From Thiobacillus denitrificans (lineage in GTDB: Bacteria; Pseudomonadota; Gammaproteobacteria; Burkholderiales; Thiobacillaceae): 16,069 bases of DNA. The position numbers and the translations under genes are program-made. The stretch is from assembly GCA_002424845.1 (NCBI GenBank), contig DILD01000054.1, forward strand, positions 1 through 16,069, read 5' to 3'. Position 1 is the stretch's first letter, and each line of letters opens with the position of its first letter. Positions 7,059 through 14,642 of this stretch are shown one piece after another. A model generated the notes under the pieces. That model made no database searches and was not told the origin of the DNA. It saw only the letters and a list, made by a program, of their open reading frames with translations.

Positions 7059-8294
7059 TCAGAAATTCCCCTTGAACCAGCTTTTCATGCGTTCAAAAAC
7101 ATCCTTGAAGTTGCTGCCGGAAAGTTTCTGCGCATCACGGTCGCGCACTTCCAGCCCGGCCATGAGCAGACCCAGACACGTGGCGTAACGCGGATTGCGC
7201 ATCACATCGGCGAGTCCGCCCCGATAGCGTGGCCAGCCCATGCGTACCGGCATGTGGAACACTTCCTCGCCCAGTTCGACCATGCCCTGCATCGCAGCCG
7301 ATCCTCCGGTGATGACGATGCCGGATGACAGCAACTCCTCGAAACCGCTGCGGCGCAATTCCGCCTGCACCAGTGAATACAGTTCTTCCATGCGCGGCTC
7401 GATGAATTCGGCCAGTGTCTGTCTCGAGAGCGTGCGCGGCGGACGGTCGCCGATGCCGGGGACTTCGATCATGTCGCGCGCATCAGCCAGTTGCCTCAGT
7501 GCGCAGCCGTACTGGATCTTGATGTCCTCGGCCTCTTTCGGCGGCGTACGCAGGGCCACCGCGATATCGTTGTTGACCTGGTCGCCGGCCACCGGGATCA
7601 CGGCGGTATGACGGATGGCGCCGTCGGTGAATACCGCGATATCCGTCGTGCCACCCCCGATATCCACCAGGCACACGCCGAGTTCCCGTTCATCCTCGGT
7701 CAGCACCGCCATGGCCGAGGCCAGCGGCTGCAGCACGAGGTCGCTGACTTCCAGGCCGCAACGGCGCACGCACTTGATGATGTTCTGCGCCGCCGACACC
7801 GCGCCGGTCACGATGTGCACCTTCACTTCGAGGCGCACCGCACTCATGCCCAGCGGATCGCGCACGTCTTCCTGGCCATCGACGATGAACTCCTGCGGGA
7901 TGGTGTGCAGGATCTGCTGATCGGTCGGGATATTGACCGCGCGCGCGGTGTCGATCACGCGATCGACGTCCATCTGGCTGATTTCCTTGTCTTTGATGGC
8001 GAACATGCCGTGCGAGTTGAAGCTCTTGATGTGGCTGCCGGCGATGCCCGTATACACCTCGCGAATCTTGCAGTCGGCCATCAGCTCGGCTTCTTCCAGC
8101 GCGCGCTGGATGGCATTGACCGTGGCTTCGATATTGACCACCACGCCACGCCGCAGGCCGCGCGAGGGGCTGGTGCCCATGCCGATGATCTCGAGCGCGC
8201 CCTCATCGTTGATTTCCGAAACGATGCAGACGATCTTGGAGGTGCCGATATCGAGGCCGACGACCAGGTTTTTGGGGTCTCTTGGCTTACTCAT
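7059..8294 (-). CDS. ftsA: Cell division protein FtsA, actin-like membrane anchor of FtsZ
   Basis: FtsA is an actin-family ATPase that tethers FtsZ filaments to the inner membrane and recruits later division proteins. The 411-residue product has the phosphate-1 motif VGLDIGTSKI (12-21), the phosphate-2 motif LVDIGGGTTDIAVF (209-222), and the adenosine motif GIVITGGSAAM (325-335). The FtsA-specific 1C subdomain lies roughly between residues 85 and 165. The last residues, FKDVFERMKSWFKGNF (396-411), form a typical amphipathic membrane-targeting helix. Length and motifs match the family (E. coli FtsA 420). The ATG at 8294 lies 12 bp after the ftsQ stop, with only a weak GAG upstream, so coupling to ftsQ is likely. 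It is the third of the ftsQ-ftsA-ftsZ trio found together in most proteobacteria. Confidence 0.98.
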   Translation of the reverse strand: MSKPRDPKNLVVGLDIGTSKIVCIVSEINDEGALEIIGMGTSPSRGLRRGVVVNIEATVNAIQRALEEAELMADCKIREVYTGIAGSHIKSFNSHGMFAIKDKEISQMDVDRVIDTARAVNIPTDQQILHTIPQEFIVDGQEDVRDPLGMSAVRLEVKVHIVTGAVSAAQNIIKCVRRCGLEVSDLVLQPLASAMAVLTEDERELGVCLVDIGGGTTDIAVFTDGAIRHTAVIPVAGDQVNNDIAVALRTPPKEAEDIKIQYGCALRQLADARDMIEVPGIGDRPPRTLSRQTLAEFIEPRMEELYSLVQAELRRSGFEELLSSGIVITGGSAAMQGMVELGEEVFHMPVRMGWPRYRGGLADVMRNPRYATCLGLLMAGLEVRDRDAQKLSGSNFKDVFERMKSWFKGNF

Positions 8295-8306
8295 GTTGCA
8301 TAGCGC

Positions 8307-9119
8307 TCATGTTTCACTCGGTTTTGAAGAAGGGCCGCCGACAGGCCCTGGGGCGGCAAAAGCCGCCGGCACGGCACCGTCGGGCATACGAAAAGCAAAG
8401 CCATCCGGATAACGCAAATCAATCGCGATGGGCACAGGCGGCGCCATGTCCCTTGCCGCGGCAAGCGGCTGCGCTACGGCGGGAGCGGCGAACAACCGCG
8501 GATACAGCGCAACGAAACGTGCCAGCCGTGCATCGGTTTGATCGCGGCCGAGCGCGAACTGCATACCGTTGTCCAGCCGGATGTGCCAGGACCGGCGTGG
8601 CGATAGCGACAGTTCGCTGATGCGCATGCCCAGCGGGGCCAGTGCTGCCTGATGACGACGGTAGGCCGCCACCACTTCGGCGCTGCTGCCCTCCGGCCCT
8701 GACAGGCGGGGCAGGCGGGCGGTCAATGCGGCGACAAACACTTCGCCCGACTCGTTGATCAAGGCATCGTCATTCCAGCGCGCCAGCGGCACATGCTCGA
8801 CGAGCGACACCACCAGGGTGTCGGGCCAGTGACGCTCCACCCGCGCCTCGCGCACCCACGGCAGCTTTTCCAGGCTCGCGCGCACGTGATCAAGGTCGAC
8901 CGTAAAGAAAGTGCCACGCACCTGACGTTCGGCCACCAGCCGGATTTGCGCTTCCGTGACGTGTGCCGCCGGCGTCTTGATCTGGATGGCCGTCAGCGCA
9001 AACCACGACTGCGCCATCACCCAGCTTGCCCCGCCGTAAGCCAGCAGGCCGAGTGCGCCCCAGGTCAGCACGCGGGCAATCTGGGACAGCGGATGAGCGG
9101 CAAGCTCGGAAGATGTCAC
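8307..9119 (-). CDS. ftsQ: Cell division protein FtsQ
   Basis: FtsQ is a bitopic inner-membrane protein that links early and late division proteins through FtsB and FtsL. The 270-residue product has a short cytoplasmic tail, one membrane helix at about residues 17-38, a POTRA domain at about 41-110 (ending around LVVSLVEHVPLARWN), and a periplasmic beta domain. LPWVREARVERHWPDTL is a strong family match. The start is a GTG at 9119 whose GTGA overlaps the ddl stop by four bases; GGAG lies eight bases upstream. The frame is open for 54 codons further upstream, but that part overlaps ddl and is not FtsQ-like. The C-terminal tail from about residue 235 is rich in Pro, Ala and Gly and looks disordered. 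The GTG start may help keep this low-copy protein scarce; that is inference. Confidence 0.96.
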   Translation of the reverse strand: MTSSELAAHPLSQIARVLTWGALGLLAYGGASWVMAQSWFALTAIQIKTPAAHVTEAQIRLVAERQVRGTFFTVDLDHVRASLEKLPWVREARVERHWPDTLVVSLVEHVPLARWNDDALINESGEVFVAALTARLPRLSGPEGSSAEVVAAYRRHQAALAPLGMRISELSLSPRRSWHIRLDNGMQFALGRDQTDARLARFVALYPRLFAAPAVAQPLAAARDMAPPVPIAIDLRYPDGFAFRMPDGAVPAAFAAPGPVGGPSSKPSET

Positions 9120-10027
9120 AGCGTTTGCTCCAGAATGGCCACGCACAGTTGATCGAAATCCAGTCCGGCAGCCCGCGCGGCCATCGGCACCAGGCTGTGG
9201 TCGGTCATGCCGGGCGAGGTATTCGCTTCCAGCAGATAGGGATTGCCGAGGCTGTCGGTCATGACGTCCACCCGGCCCCAACCGCGTCCGCCAAGCAGGC
9301 GGAAGGCATCGAGCGCGAGTTTGCGCATCGTCATTTCCTGAGCTTCCGGAAGGCCGGCCGGGCAGTGGTACTGGGTGTCGTTGCGCAGGTATTTCGCCTC
9401 GAAATCGTAAAAGGCCTTCTCTTTGGCGGGCTCCAGCCGGATCAGCGGCAGCGCGACATCGCCCAGGATGCCGACGGTAAATTCATCGCCGTCGATGAAG
9501 CGTTCGGCCAGGACCAGCGCGTCGTGTTCGGCCGCGAGTTCATAGGCAGCTTTCAGCGTACCGGGGTCGGTCACCTTGCTCATGCCGATGCTCGACCCTT
9601 CGCGTGCGGGCTTGACGAAAATCGGCAGGCCGAGCTTTTTTTCCACCGCGGCAAAATCGCTGGCCGCGGTGAGCATTTCCCAGTCTGCCGTGGGCAATCC
9701 GGCCGCGCGCCACAAAAGCTTGGTACGCCACTTGTCCATGCCGAGCGCCGACGCCATGACGCCACTTCCGGTGTAGGGCAATTCCAGCAATTCCAGCGCA
9801 CCCTGCATGCAGCCGTCTTCGCCATAGCGCCCGTGCAGGGCAATGAAAACGCGATCGAATTCACCGCTGATCAGGTCGCCGAGATTGCGGTTGGCCGGGT
9901 CGAATGGATGCGCATCCACCCCCTGCCGCTGCAACGCGGCCAGCACGGCGGCACCGCTGTTGAGCGACACCGGCCGCTCGGCCGAGGTGCCGCCCAGCAT
10001 CACTGCGACTTTGCCGAATTGACTCAC
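9116..10027 (-). CDS. ddl: D-alanine--D-alanine ligase, DdlB type
   Basis: Ddl is an ATP-grasp enzyme that joins two D-alanines in the cytoplasm; the dipeptide is then added to UDP-MurNAc-tripeptide. The 303-residue length fits DdlB (306). Visible motifs are MLGGTSAERPVS (10-21) for the first D-alanine, LHGRYGEDG (64-72), the ATP-grasp serine loop EGSSIGMSK (143-151), YDFEAKY (207-213), and the metal and product site LEANTSPGM (266-274) with HSLVP after it. The serine loop has a Tyr at 207, as expected for D-Ala-D-Ala rather than D-Ala-D-Lac ligases, so no vancomycin-type resistance is suggested. The start is a GTG at 10027 that overlaps the murB stop as GTGA, with GGAG seven bases upstream. 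No ATG lies nearby before the first conserved residues. It sits between murB and ftsQ, as in E. coli. Confidence 0.97.
   Translation of the reverse strand: MSQFGKVAVMLGGTSAERPVSLNSGAAVLAALQRQGVDAHPFDPANRNLGDLISGEFDRVFIALHGRYGEDGCMQGALELLELPYTGSGVMASALGMDKWRTKLLWRAAGLPTADWEMLTAASDFAAVEKKLGLPIFVKPAREGSSIGMSKVTDPGTLKAAYELAAEHDALVLAERFIDGDEFTVGILGDVALPLIRLEPAKEKAFYDFEAKYLRNDTQYHCPAGLPEAQEMTMRKLALDAFRLLGGRGWGRVDVMTDSLGNPYLLEANTSPGMTDHSLVPMAARAAGLDFDQLCVAILEQTL
9128..9131 (-). promoter_or_regulatory. Ribosome binding site for the GTG start of ftsQ
   Basis: GGAG on the minus strand, inside the end of ddl, is eight bases before the GTG at 9119. It supports that start over the longer open frame. Confidence 0.6.
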
Positions 10028-11001
10028 TGCCGTTCTCCAATAATTTGTACTTCGCGAATCAGCCGCACATTGGTGCGCGCCGCCACGCTGTCTTCCACAT
10101 GCTCGATCAGGCGTTCGATATCGGTTGCCGTGGCCGTCCCCAGGTTGACGATGAAATTGGCGTGCTTGTCCGATACCTGGGCTCCCCCGATACGGAATCC
10201 TTTCAGGCCACAGCTCTCGATCAGACGGGCGGCATAATCTCCGGGCGGGTTGCGAAACACCGATCCTGCGTTGGGCAGATTCAGCGGCTGCGCATCGATG
10301 CGTTTTTTCAGCAAGGTCTTGATCGTTTCCCGCGAGGCGGCGCCATCACCGCGAGCCAGGCGAAACCAGCCGCCGATAAACCATTCCTGTTGGGCGTCTT
10401 TCAACGCCGCATGGCGATAGCCGACCACATACTCCTCCGGTCGCCGCTCGTTCAGCCGGCCCTGACGATCGAGTGTTTCGACCTGCACCAGCTTGTCCCA
10501 GGTTTCGCTGCCGTAGCAGCCGGCGTTCATCGCGATCGCCCCGCCTACGGTGCCGGGAATGCCGGCCCAGAATTCGCCGCCGACCAGATCGTGGTTGGCG
10601 GCGAAGCGCGCCAGCTTGGGCGAGGCGACGCCCGCCTGCGCATACACCAGGGCGGTGTCGATATCGGCAGGCTCGGGCGGCAGGCCGTGGATGCGGCTCT
10701 CGATCGCCAGCCGCTTCAGCACGCCGTGCAACAGGATGATCACGCCGGCCACGCCGCCGTCGCGCACCAGCAGATTGCTGCCCAGCCCCACCATGTAAAT
10801 GTCTTCATGCGCCGGCACCGAACGCACCAGCCAGGCCAGGTCTTCCAGATCGGCCGGAATGTAGAGGCGCCGGGCGACGCCGCCGGCACGCCACGAGACG
10901 TGTTTTTTCATCGGCTCGTTGTAGAGGAAGCGACCGCGCAGCACCGGATCGGCAACGCCGCCCGCCACGTCGACCTCGCTCATGCGGAAGTCATGTCGCA
11001 T
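10024..11001 (-). CDS. murB: UDP-N-acetylenolpyruvoylglucosamine reductase, probably type II
   Basis: MurB is the FAD- and NADPH-dependent cytoplasmic enzyme that reduces UDP-GlcNAc-enolpyruvate to UDP-MurNAc. With the ATG at 11001 it has 325 residues. FAD-binding motifs are VGLGSNLLVRDGG (71-83) and EFWAGIPGTVGGAIAMNAG (143-161). The proton-donor serine lies in NAGSVFRNP (S247) and the acid in REVQIIGE (E317). IGGAQVSDKHANFIVNLG (271-288) is typical of type II MurB, unlike the E. coli type I enzyme, which has VHRQQALVLIN there. Three in-frame ATGs compete: 11007, 11001 and 10983. I prefer 11001 because AGGGGG lies six bases upstream; it makes the gene overlap murC by 11 bases. With 10983 the product would be 319 residues and the genes would be 7 bp apart. 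Confidence 0.96.
   Translation of the reverse strand: MRHDFRMSEVDVAGGVADPVLRGRFLYNEPMKKHVSWRAGGVARRLYIPADLEDLAWLVRSVPAHEDIYMVGLGSNLLVRDGGVAGVIILLHGVLKRLAIESRIHGLPPEPADIDTALVYAQAGVASPKLARFAANHDLVGGEFWAGIPGTVGGAIAMNAGCYGSETWDKLVQVETLDRQGRLNERRPEEYVVGYRHAALKDAQQEWFIGGWFRLARGDGAASRETIKTLLKKRIDAQPLNLPNAGSVFRNPPGDYAARLIESCGLKGFRIGGAQVSDKHANFIVNLGTATATDIERLIEHVEDSVAARTNVRLIREVQIIGERQ
10035..10038 (-). promoter_or_regulatory. Ribosome binding site for the GTG start of ddl
   Basis: GGAG on the minus strand, within the last codons of murB, is seven bases before the GTG at 10027 and supports this non-ATG start. Confidence 0.6.
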
Positions 11002-12388
11002 GAGCATCCCCCTGCCCCAAAGCCGGCGCCACCTGACCGATGCTGCCAGCCCCCATCACCAGCACCACATCGCCCGACTGCGCGATATCCCGCACCGCAG
11101 CAACAATATCGGCCACGTTCTCCACAAATACCGGCTCGACCTTGCCTGCCACACGCACAGCACGGGAAAGGGCACGGCCATCAGCGGCAACGATCGGTGT
11201 TTCGCCTGCGGCATAAACCTCGGTCAGCAACAGCGCGTCGGTTTCCGACAGCACCTTCACAAAATCCTCAAAGCAGTCGCGCGTCCGGGTGTAGCGATGC
11301 GGCTGGAACACCAGCACCAGCCGCCGTCCAGGGAAGGCGCCGCGCGCCGCCGCCAGCGTGGCGGCCATTTCCACCGGATGATGACCGTAGTCGTCGACCA
11401 GACTGAACTGCCCGCCATCCTTCGCAGGCAGTTCACCGTACCGCTGGAAACGGCGGCCGACACCATGAAATTCGCCGAGCGCCTTGACGATGGCCCCATC
11501 GCCTGCCCCCACTTCGGTCGCCACAGCAATCGCTGCCAGCGCATTCAATACGTTGTGCATGCCCGGCTGGTTCAGGGCCACATCGAGGTCGGCCATGCCT
11601 TCGCGCTTGACCGTGAAATGCATCAGCCCCTGTTCGAAGCGCGCATCGACCGCACGCACCTGCGCCGTTTCATCAAACCCGTAGGTCGTAATCGGTTTGG
11701 TGATGCGCGGCAGGATTTCACGCACGTGCGGGTCGTCGATGCACAGCACGGCCATGCCATAGAAGGGCAGGCGCTGGCAGAAATCGACGAAAGCCGTCTT
11801 CAAACGCTCGAAATCATGGTCATAGGTATCCATGTGATCGGCGTCGATGTTGGTGACGATCGCGATCACCGGGGTCAGGTAGAGGAAGGACGCATCGGAT
11901 TCGTCGGCCTCGGCGACCAGGAAATCACCCCGCCCCAGGCGGGCATTGGTGCCGGCGGCGGTGAGCTTGCCGCCGATGACATAGGTCGGATCCATGCCCG
12001 CCTCGCCAAGAATGCTGGCGACCAGGCTGGTGGTGGTGGTCTTGCCATGCGTGCCGGCAATCGCGATGCCCTGCTTGAGCCGCATCAGCTCAGCCAGCAT
12101 AAGCGCCCGCGGCACGATGGGAATCTTCTTCTCCCGTGCCGCGATCACTTCGGGGTTGCTTTCCTGCACGGCAGTCGAGGTCACGACGACATCGGCGTCG
12201 GTGATGTTGTCGGCGACATGACCGCGGTGAACCTGCACCCCCAGGCTGGCGAGCCGCTGGGTGACCGCATTGTCGGCCAGATCGGAGCCGGATACGGCGT
12301 AGCCCAGATTGAGCAGGACTTCCGCGATGCCGCTCATGCCAACGCCGCCGACGCCGATGAAATGGATGTGTTTGACGGCGTGCTTCAT
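10991..12388 (-). CDS. murC: UDP-N-acetylmuramate--L-alanine ligase
   Basis: MurC adds the first residue, L-alanine, to UDP-MurNAc using ATP in the cytoplasm. The 465-residue product shows the three Mur-ligase parts: the UDP-binding N-domain with HFIGVGGVGMSGIAEV (9-24), the central ATPase domain with P-loop GTHGKTTTT (112-120), EADESDAS (160-167) and NIDADHMD (180-187), and the C-domain with GVGRRFQ (309-315) and DDYGHHPVEM (332-341). All fit MurC rather than Mpl, MurD, MurE or MurF; the N-terminal GVGGVGMSG is diagnostic. The ATG at 12388 overlaps the murG stop as ATGA, which decides the start; an in-frame start six codons upstream (12406) would overlap murG further with no family support. 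No strong Shine-Dalgarno is seen, so translation is probably coupled to murG. Confidence 0.98.
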   Translation of the reverse strand: MKHAVKHIHFIGVGGVGMSGIAEVLLNLGYAVSGSDLADNAVTQRLASLGVQVHRGHVADNITDADVVVTSTAVQESNPEVIAAREKKIPIVPRALMLAELMRLKQGIAIAGTHGKTTTTSLVASILGEAGMDPTYVIGGKLTAAGTNARLGRGDFLVAEADESDASFLYLTPVIAIVTNIDADHMDTYDHDFERLKTAFVDFCQRLPFYGMAVLCIDDPHVREILPRITKPITTYGFDETAQVRAVDARFEQGLMHFTVKREGMADLDVALNQPGMHNVLNALAAIAVATEVGAGDGAIVKALGEFHGVGRRFQRYGELPAKDGGQFSLVDDYGHHPVEMAATLAAARGAFPGRRLVLVFQPHRYTRTRDCFEDFVKVLSETDALLLTEVYAAGETPIVAADGRALSRAVRVAGKVEPVFVENVADIVAAVRDIAQSGDVVLVMGAGSIGQVAPALGQGDAHAT

Positions 12389-13485
12389 TGCGCCAGGGCC
12401 TCGCAAATATCGGCGACCTGCCGGGTCGCATCAGGTTTGGCGCATGCCAGGGCACGGACGGACATGGCGCCAAGCGTGGCGCGATCGAGCCCAGCGATCA
12501 GCGCCGCCAGGCTGTCCGCGCTCAAATCCTTCTGTTGCATCAACCATGCGGCACCGGCCTCGCTGAGAAATTCGGCGTTCCCTGTCTGGTGGTCGTCCAC
12601 CGCATGGGGGAAGGGCACCAGCACCGCCGGCACGCCGGCACAGGCGAGCTCGGCCACGGTCATCGCGCCGGCCCGGCAGATAGCGAAGTCGCACGCCCGA
12701 TACTCGGCCGCCATGTCCTCGATGTAGTCGCGCACATCGGCCTCCACCCCGGCAGCCACATAATTCGCGCGCAACACCTCCAGGTGGCGGCGGCCCGACT
12801 GGTGCACGATCCGTGGACGCTGTTCCGCAGGCAATCGCCCCAGCGCTTGCGGCACCAGTTCGTTCAGCGCAGTCGCGCCGAGGCTGCCACCGACCACCAG
12901 CAGGCGCAGCGGACCGCTACGGCGGGCGCGCTCGTCTGCCGGCACGGCAGCAATGTCCGTGCGCACCGGATTGCCCACCCATTCCGTCACGACCTTGCGG
13001 CAGGGGATGGGCTTGTCCTGCGCATGGGTAAAGACTTTCGGGAATGCGGTCAGCACTCGATCCGCCAGGCAGGCCAGTACCCGGTTGGTCAGGCCGCCGA
13101 CGGAATTCTGCTCATGGATCACCAGCGGCTTGTTGAGCAGGCTTGCCATCATGCCGCCGGGGAAAGCGGTGTAGCCGCCCATGCCCAGCACCACATCGGG
13201 ACGACGCTTCATCATGGCGCTCAGGCTCTGCACAAAAGCGACCAGCAGCATGGCCGGCATCAGCACTTTGCGCAGCAGTCCCTTGCCGCGCACGCCCCCC
13301 ATCGACACCCACACCATGTCGATGCCGGCGGCAGGCACGACGCGCGCCTCAAGACCCGCTTTGGTGCCGAGCCAGACGATCTCCCAGCCACGTGCGCGCA
13401 GGGCATCGGCTACCGCCAGTGCCGGATAAACGTGACCGCCGGTGCCGCCGGCCATCACCATCAGGGTTCGATTTGCCGAGGCCAT
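12385..13485 (-). CDS. murG: UDP-GlcNAc:lipid I glycosyltransferase
   Basis: MurG is the peripheral inner-membrane GT-B glycosyltransferase (GT28) that transfers GlcNAc to lipid I to make lipid II. The 366-residue product starts MASANRTLMVMAGGTGGHV, with the G-loop GGTGGH at 13-18. Other family motifs are GMGGYTAFPG (101-110), HEQNSVGG in the acceptor site (124-131), VVGGSLGATALNE as the second G-loop, and the UDP-GlcNAc region ICRAGAMTVAELACAGVPAV. Lengths and motifs match E. coli MurG (355). The ATG at 13485 overlaps the ftsW stop in TGATG. The same frame stays open far upstream, across ftsW on the same strand, but that part is a shadow of ftsW and not a fusion. GGGGGA lies about 11 bases upstream, a distant Shine-Dalgarno at best. 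Confidence 0.98.
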   Translation of the reverse strand: MASANRTLMVMAGGTGGHVYPALAVADALRARGWEIVWLGTKAGLEARVVPAAGIDMVWVSMGGVRGKGLLRKVLMPAMLLVAFVQSLSAMMKRRPDVVLGMGGYTAFPGGMMASLLNKPLVIHEQNSVGGLTNRVLACLADRVLTAFPKVFTHAQDKPIPCRKVVTEWVGNPVRTDIAAVPADERARRSGPLRLLVVGGSLGATALNELVPQALGRLPAEQRPRIVHQSGRRHLEVLRANYVAAGVEADVRDYIEDMAAEYRACDFAICRAGAMTVAELACAGVPAVLVPFPHAVDDHQTGNAEFLSEAGAAWLMQQKDLSADSLAALIAGLDRATLGAMSVRALACAKPDATRQVADICEALAQ

Positions 13486-14642
13486 CAGAGCGTTTTCCCC
13501 CGTCCCATCTGCCGGCTTTCCCAATCGATGCGCAACAGCACGGCAATCGCCAGGCAATTGGCGACGATGCCGCTGCCGCCGAACGACAGGAAAGGCAAGG
13601 TCAGGCCCTTGGTCGGCAGCAGACCGACGTTCACGCCCATATTGATCAATGCCTGCACGCCGATCCAGATGCCGATGCCTTGCGCCACCAGCGCACAGAA
13701 AGAGCGCTCGAGACGCGCCGCGCGATAACCAATCACGAAAGCTTTGACGATGAGCCAGGCAAACAGGCCGACCACCACGGCAACGCCGATGAAGCCGAAT
13801 TCCTCGGCAATCACGGCCAGCAGAAAATCGGTGTGTGCTTCCGGCAGATAAAACAGTTTCTCGACACTGCCGCCCAACCCCAGGCCGAACCATTCGCCAC
13901 GACCGAAGGCAATCAAGGCATGCGACAGCTGATAGCCCTTGCCGTAAGGGTCGGCAAACGGATCCATGAAACCGAGGATGCGCTGCATCCGGTATTCCGA
14001 GGTAAAGATCAGCAGCGCAAACCCAATCATCAGCACCACCACCAGCCCGGCAAACACCCGCCAGTTGAGGCCGCCCAGGAACAGGATGCCCATCGCGATC
14101 GAGACGATCACCACGAAGGCCCCGAAATCCGGCTCGCGCAGCAGCAGCCCCCCGGCCAGGATCATCACGGCCGCCATCGGCAGGAAGCCTTTGCGGAAGT
14201 TGTGCATGAAAGCCGCCTTGCGCGTGGTGTAGTCGGCGGCATAGAGCACAGCCAGAAACTTCATCAGCTCCGACGGCTGCAGGTTGGCAAAGCCAAGCGG
14301 AATCCAGCGACGGCTGCCATTGACCTCTCGACCAATGCCGGGAATCAGCACCACCACCAGCAGCAGCAGGCCGACCAAAAAGAGATAGGGCGCACCCTGT
14401 TGCCACACCCGCATGGGCAGCTGGAATGCAGCCACGCCCACGCCGATGCCGATGGTGATGAAGAGGCTCTGACGGATCAGATAATATTCGCCGTTATGCC
14501 CGCTGTAGCGGGCCGCTTCCGCGATCGCAAGCGAAGCGGAATACACCATGACCAGACCGAGCGCCAACAAGCCAAGTGTCAGCCATAGCAGGCTGAAATC
14601 AAGTTCGGCACGGGGTTGCGGAGCGCGCGCAGTGTAAAACAT
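13485..14642 (-). CDS. ftsW: SEDS peptidoglycan polymerase FtsW
   Basis: FtsW is the septal SEDS-family glycosyltransferase that polymerises lipid II together with the transpeptidase FtsI. The 385-residue product has about ten membrane helices. SEDS landmarks are VNGSRRWIPLG (108-118), LQPSELMKF (121-129), the periplasmic catalytic segment LPEAHTDFLLAVIAEE (266-281) with D272 in the place of the essential aspartate, and TKGLTLPFLSFGGSG (344-358). Position between murD and murG, with no rodA-style context, favours FtsW over RodA. The ATG at 14642 overlaps the murD stop as TGATG. The family start varies; here the first helix begins about residue 16, so a short cytoplasmic tail results. Confidence 0.97.
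   Translation of the reverse strand: MFYTARAPQPRAELDFSLLWLTLGLLALGLVMVYSASLAIAEAARYSGHNGEYYLIRQSLFITIGIGVGVAAFQLPMRVWQQGAPYLFLVGLLLLVVVLIPGIGREVNGSRRWIPLGFANLQPSELMKFLAVLYAADYTTRKAAFMHNFRKGFLPMAAVMILAGGLLLREPDFGAFVVIVSIAMGILFLGGLNWRVFAGLVVVLMIGFALLIFTSEYRMQRILGFMDPFADPYGKGYQLSHALIAFGRGEWFGLGLGGSVEKLFYLPEAHTDFLLAVIAEEFGFIGVAVVVGLFAWLIVKAFVIGYRAARLERSFCALVAQGIGIWIGVQALINMGVNVGLLPTKGLTLPFLSFGGSGIVANCLAIAVLLRIDWESRQMGRGKTL

Noticed and set aside
9116..10027. Ddl as a D-Ala-D-Lac (vancomycin resistance) type ligase
   Set aside because: The YDFEAKY motif with Tyr and the DdlB-like serine loop indicate an ordinary D-Ala-D-Ala ligase.
10982..12727. A 581-residue plus-strand frame opposite murC and murG
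   Set aside because: Long antisense frames are expected at this GC content. The opposite strand encodes clear MurC and MurG with all motifs.
12385..14406. A 673-residue minus-strand frame suggesting a fusion at the N-terminus of MurG
   Set aside because: The first 307 residues are a shifted-frame shadow of ftsW. MurG begins at 13485 where ATG overlaps the ftsW stop.
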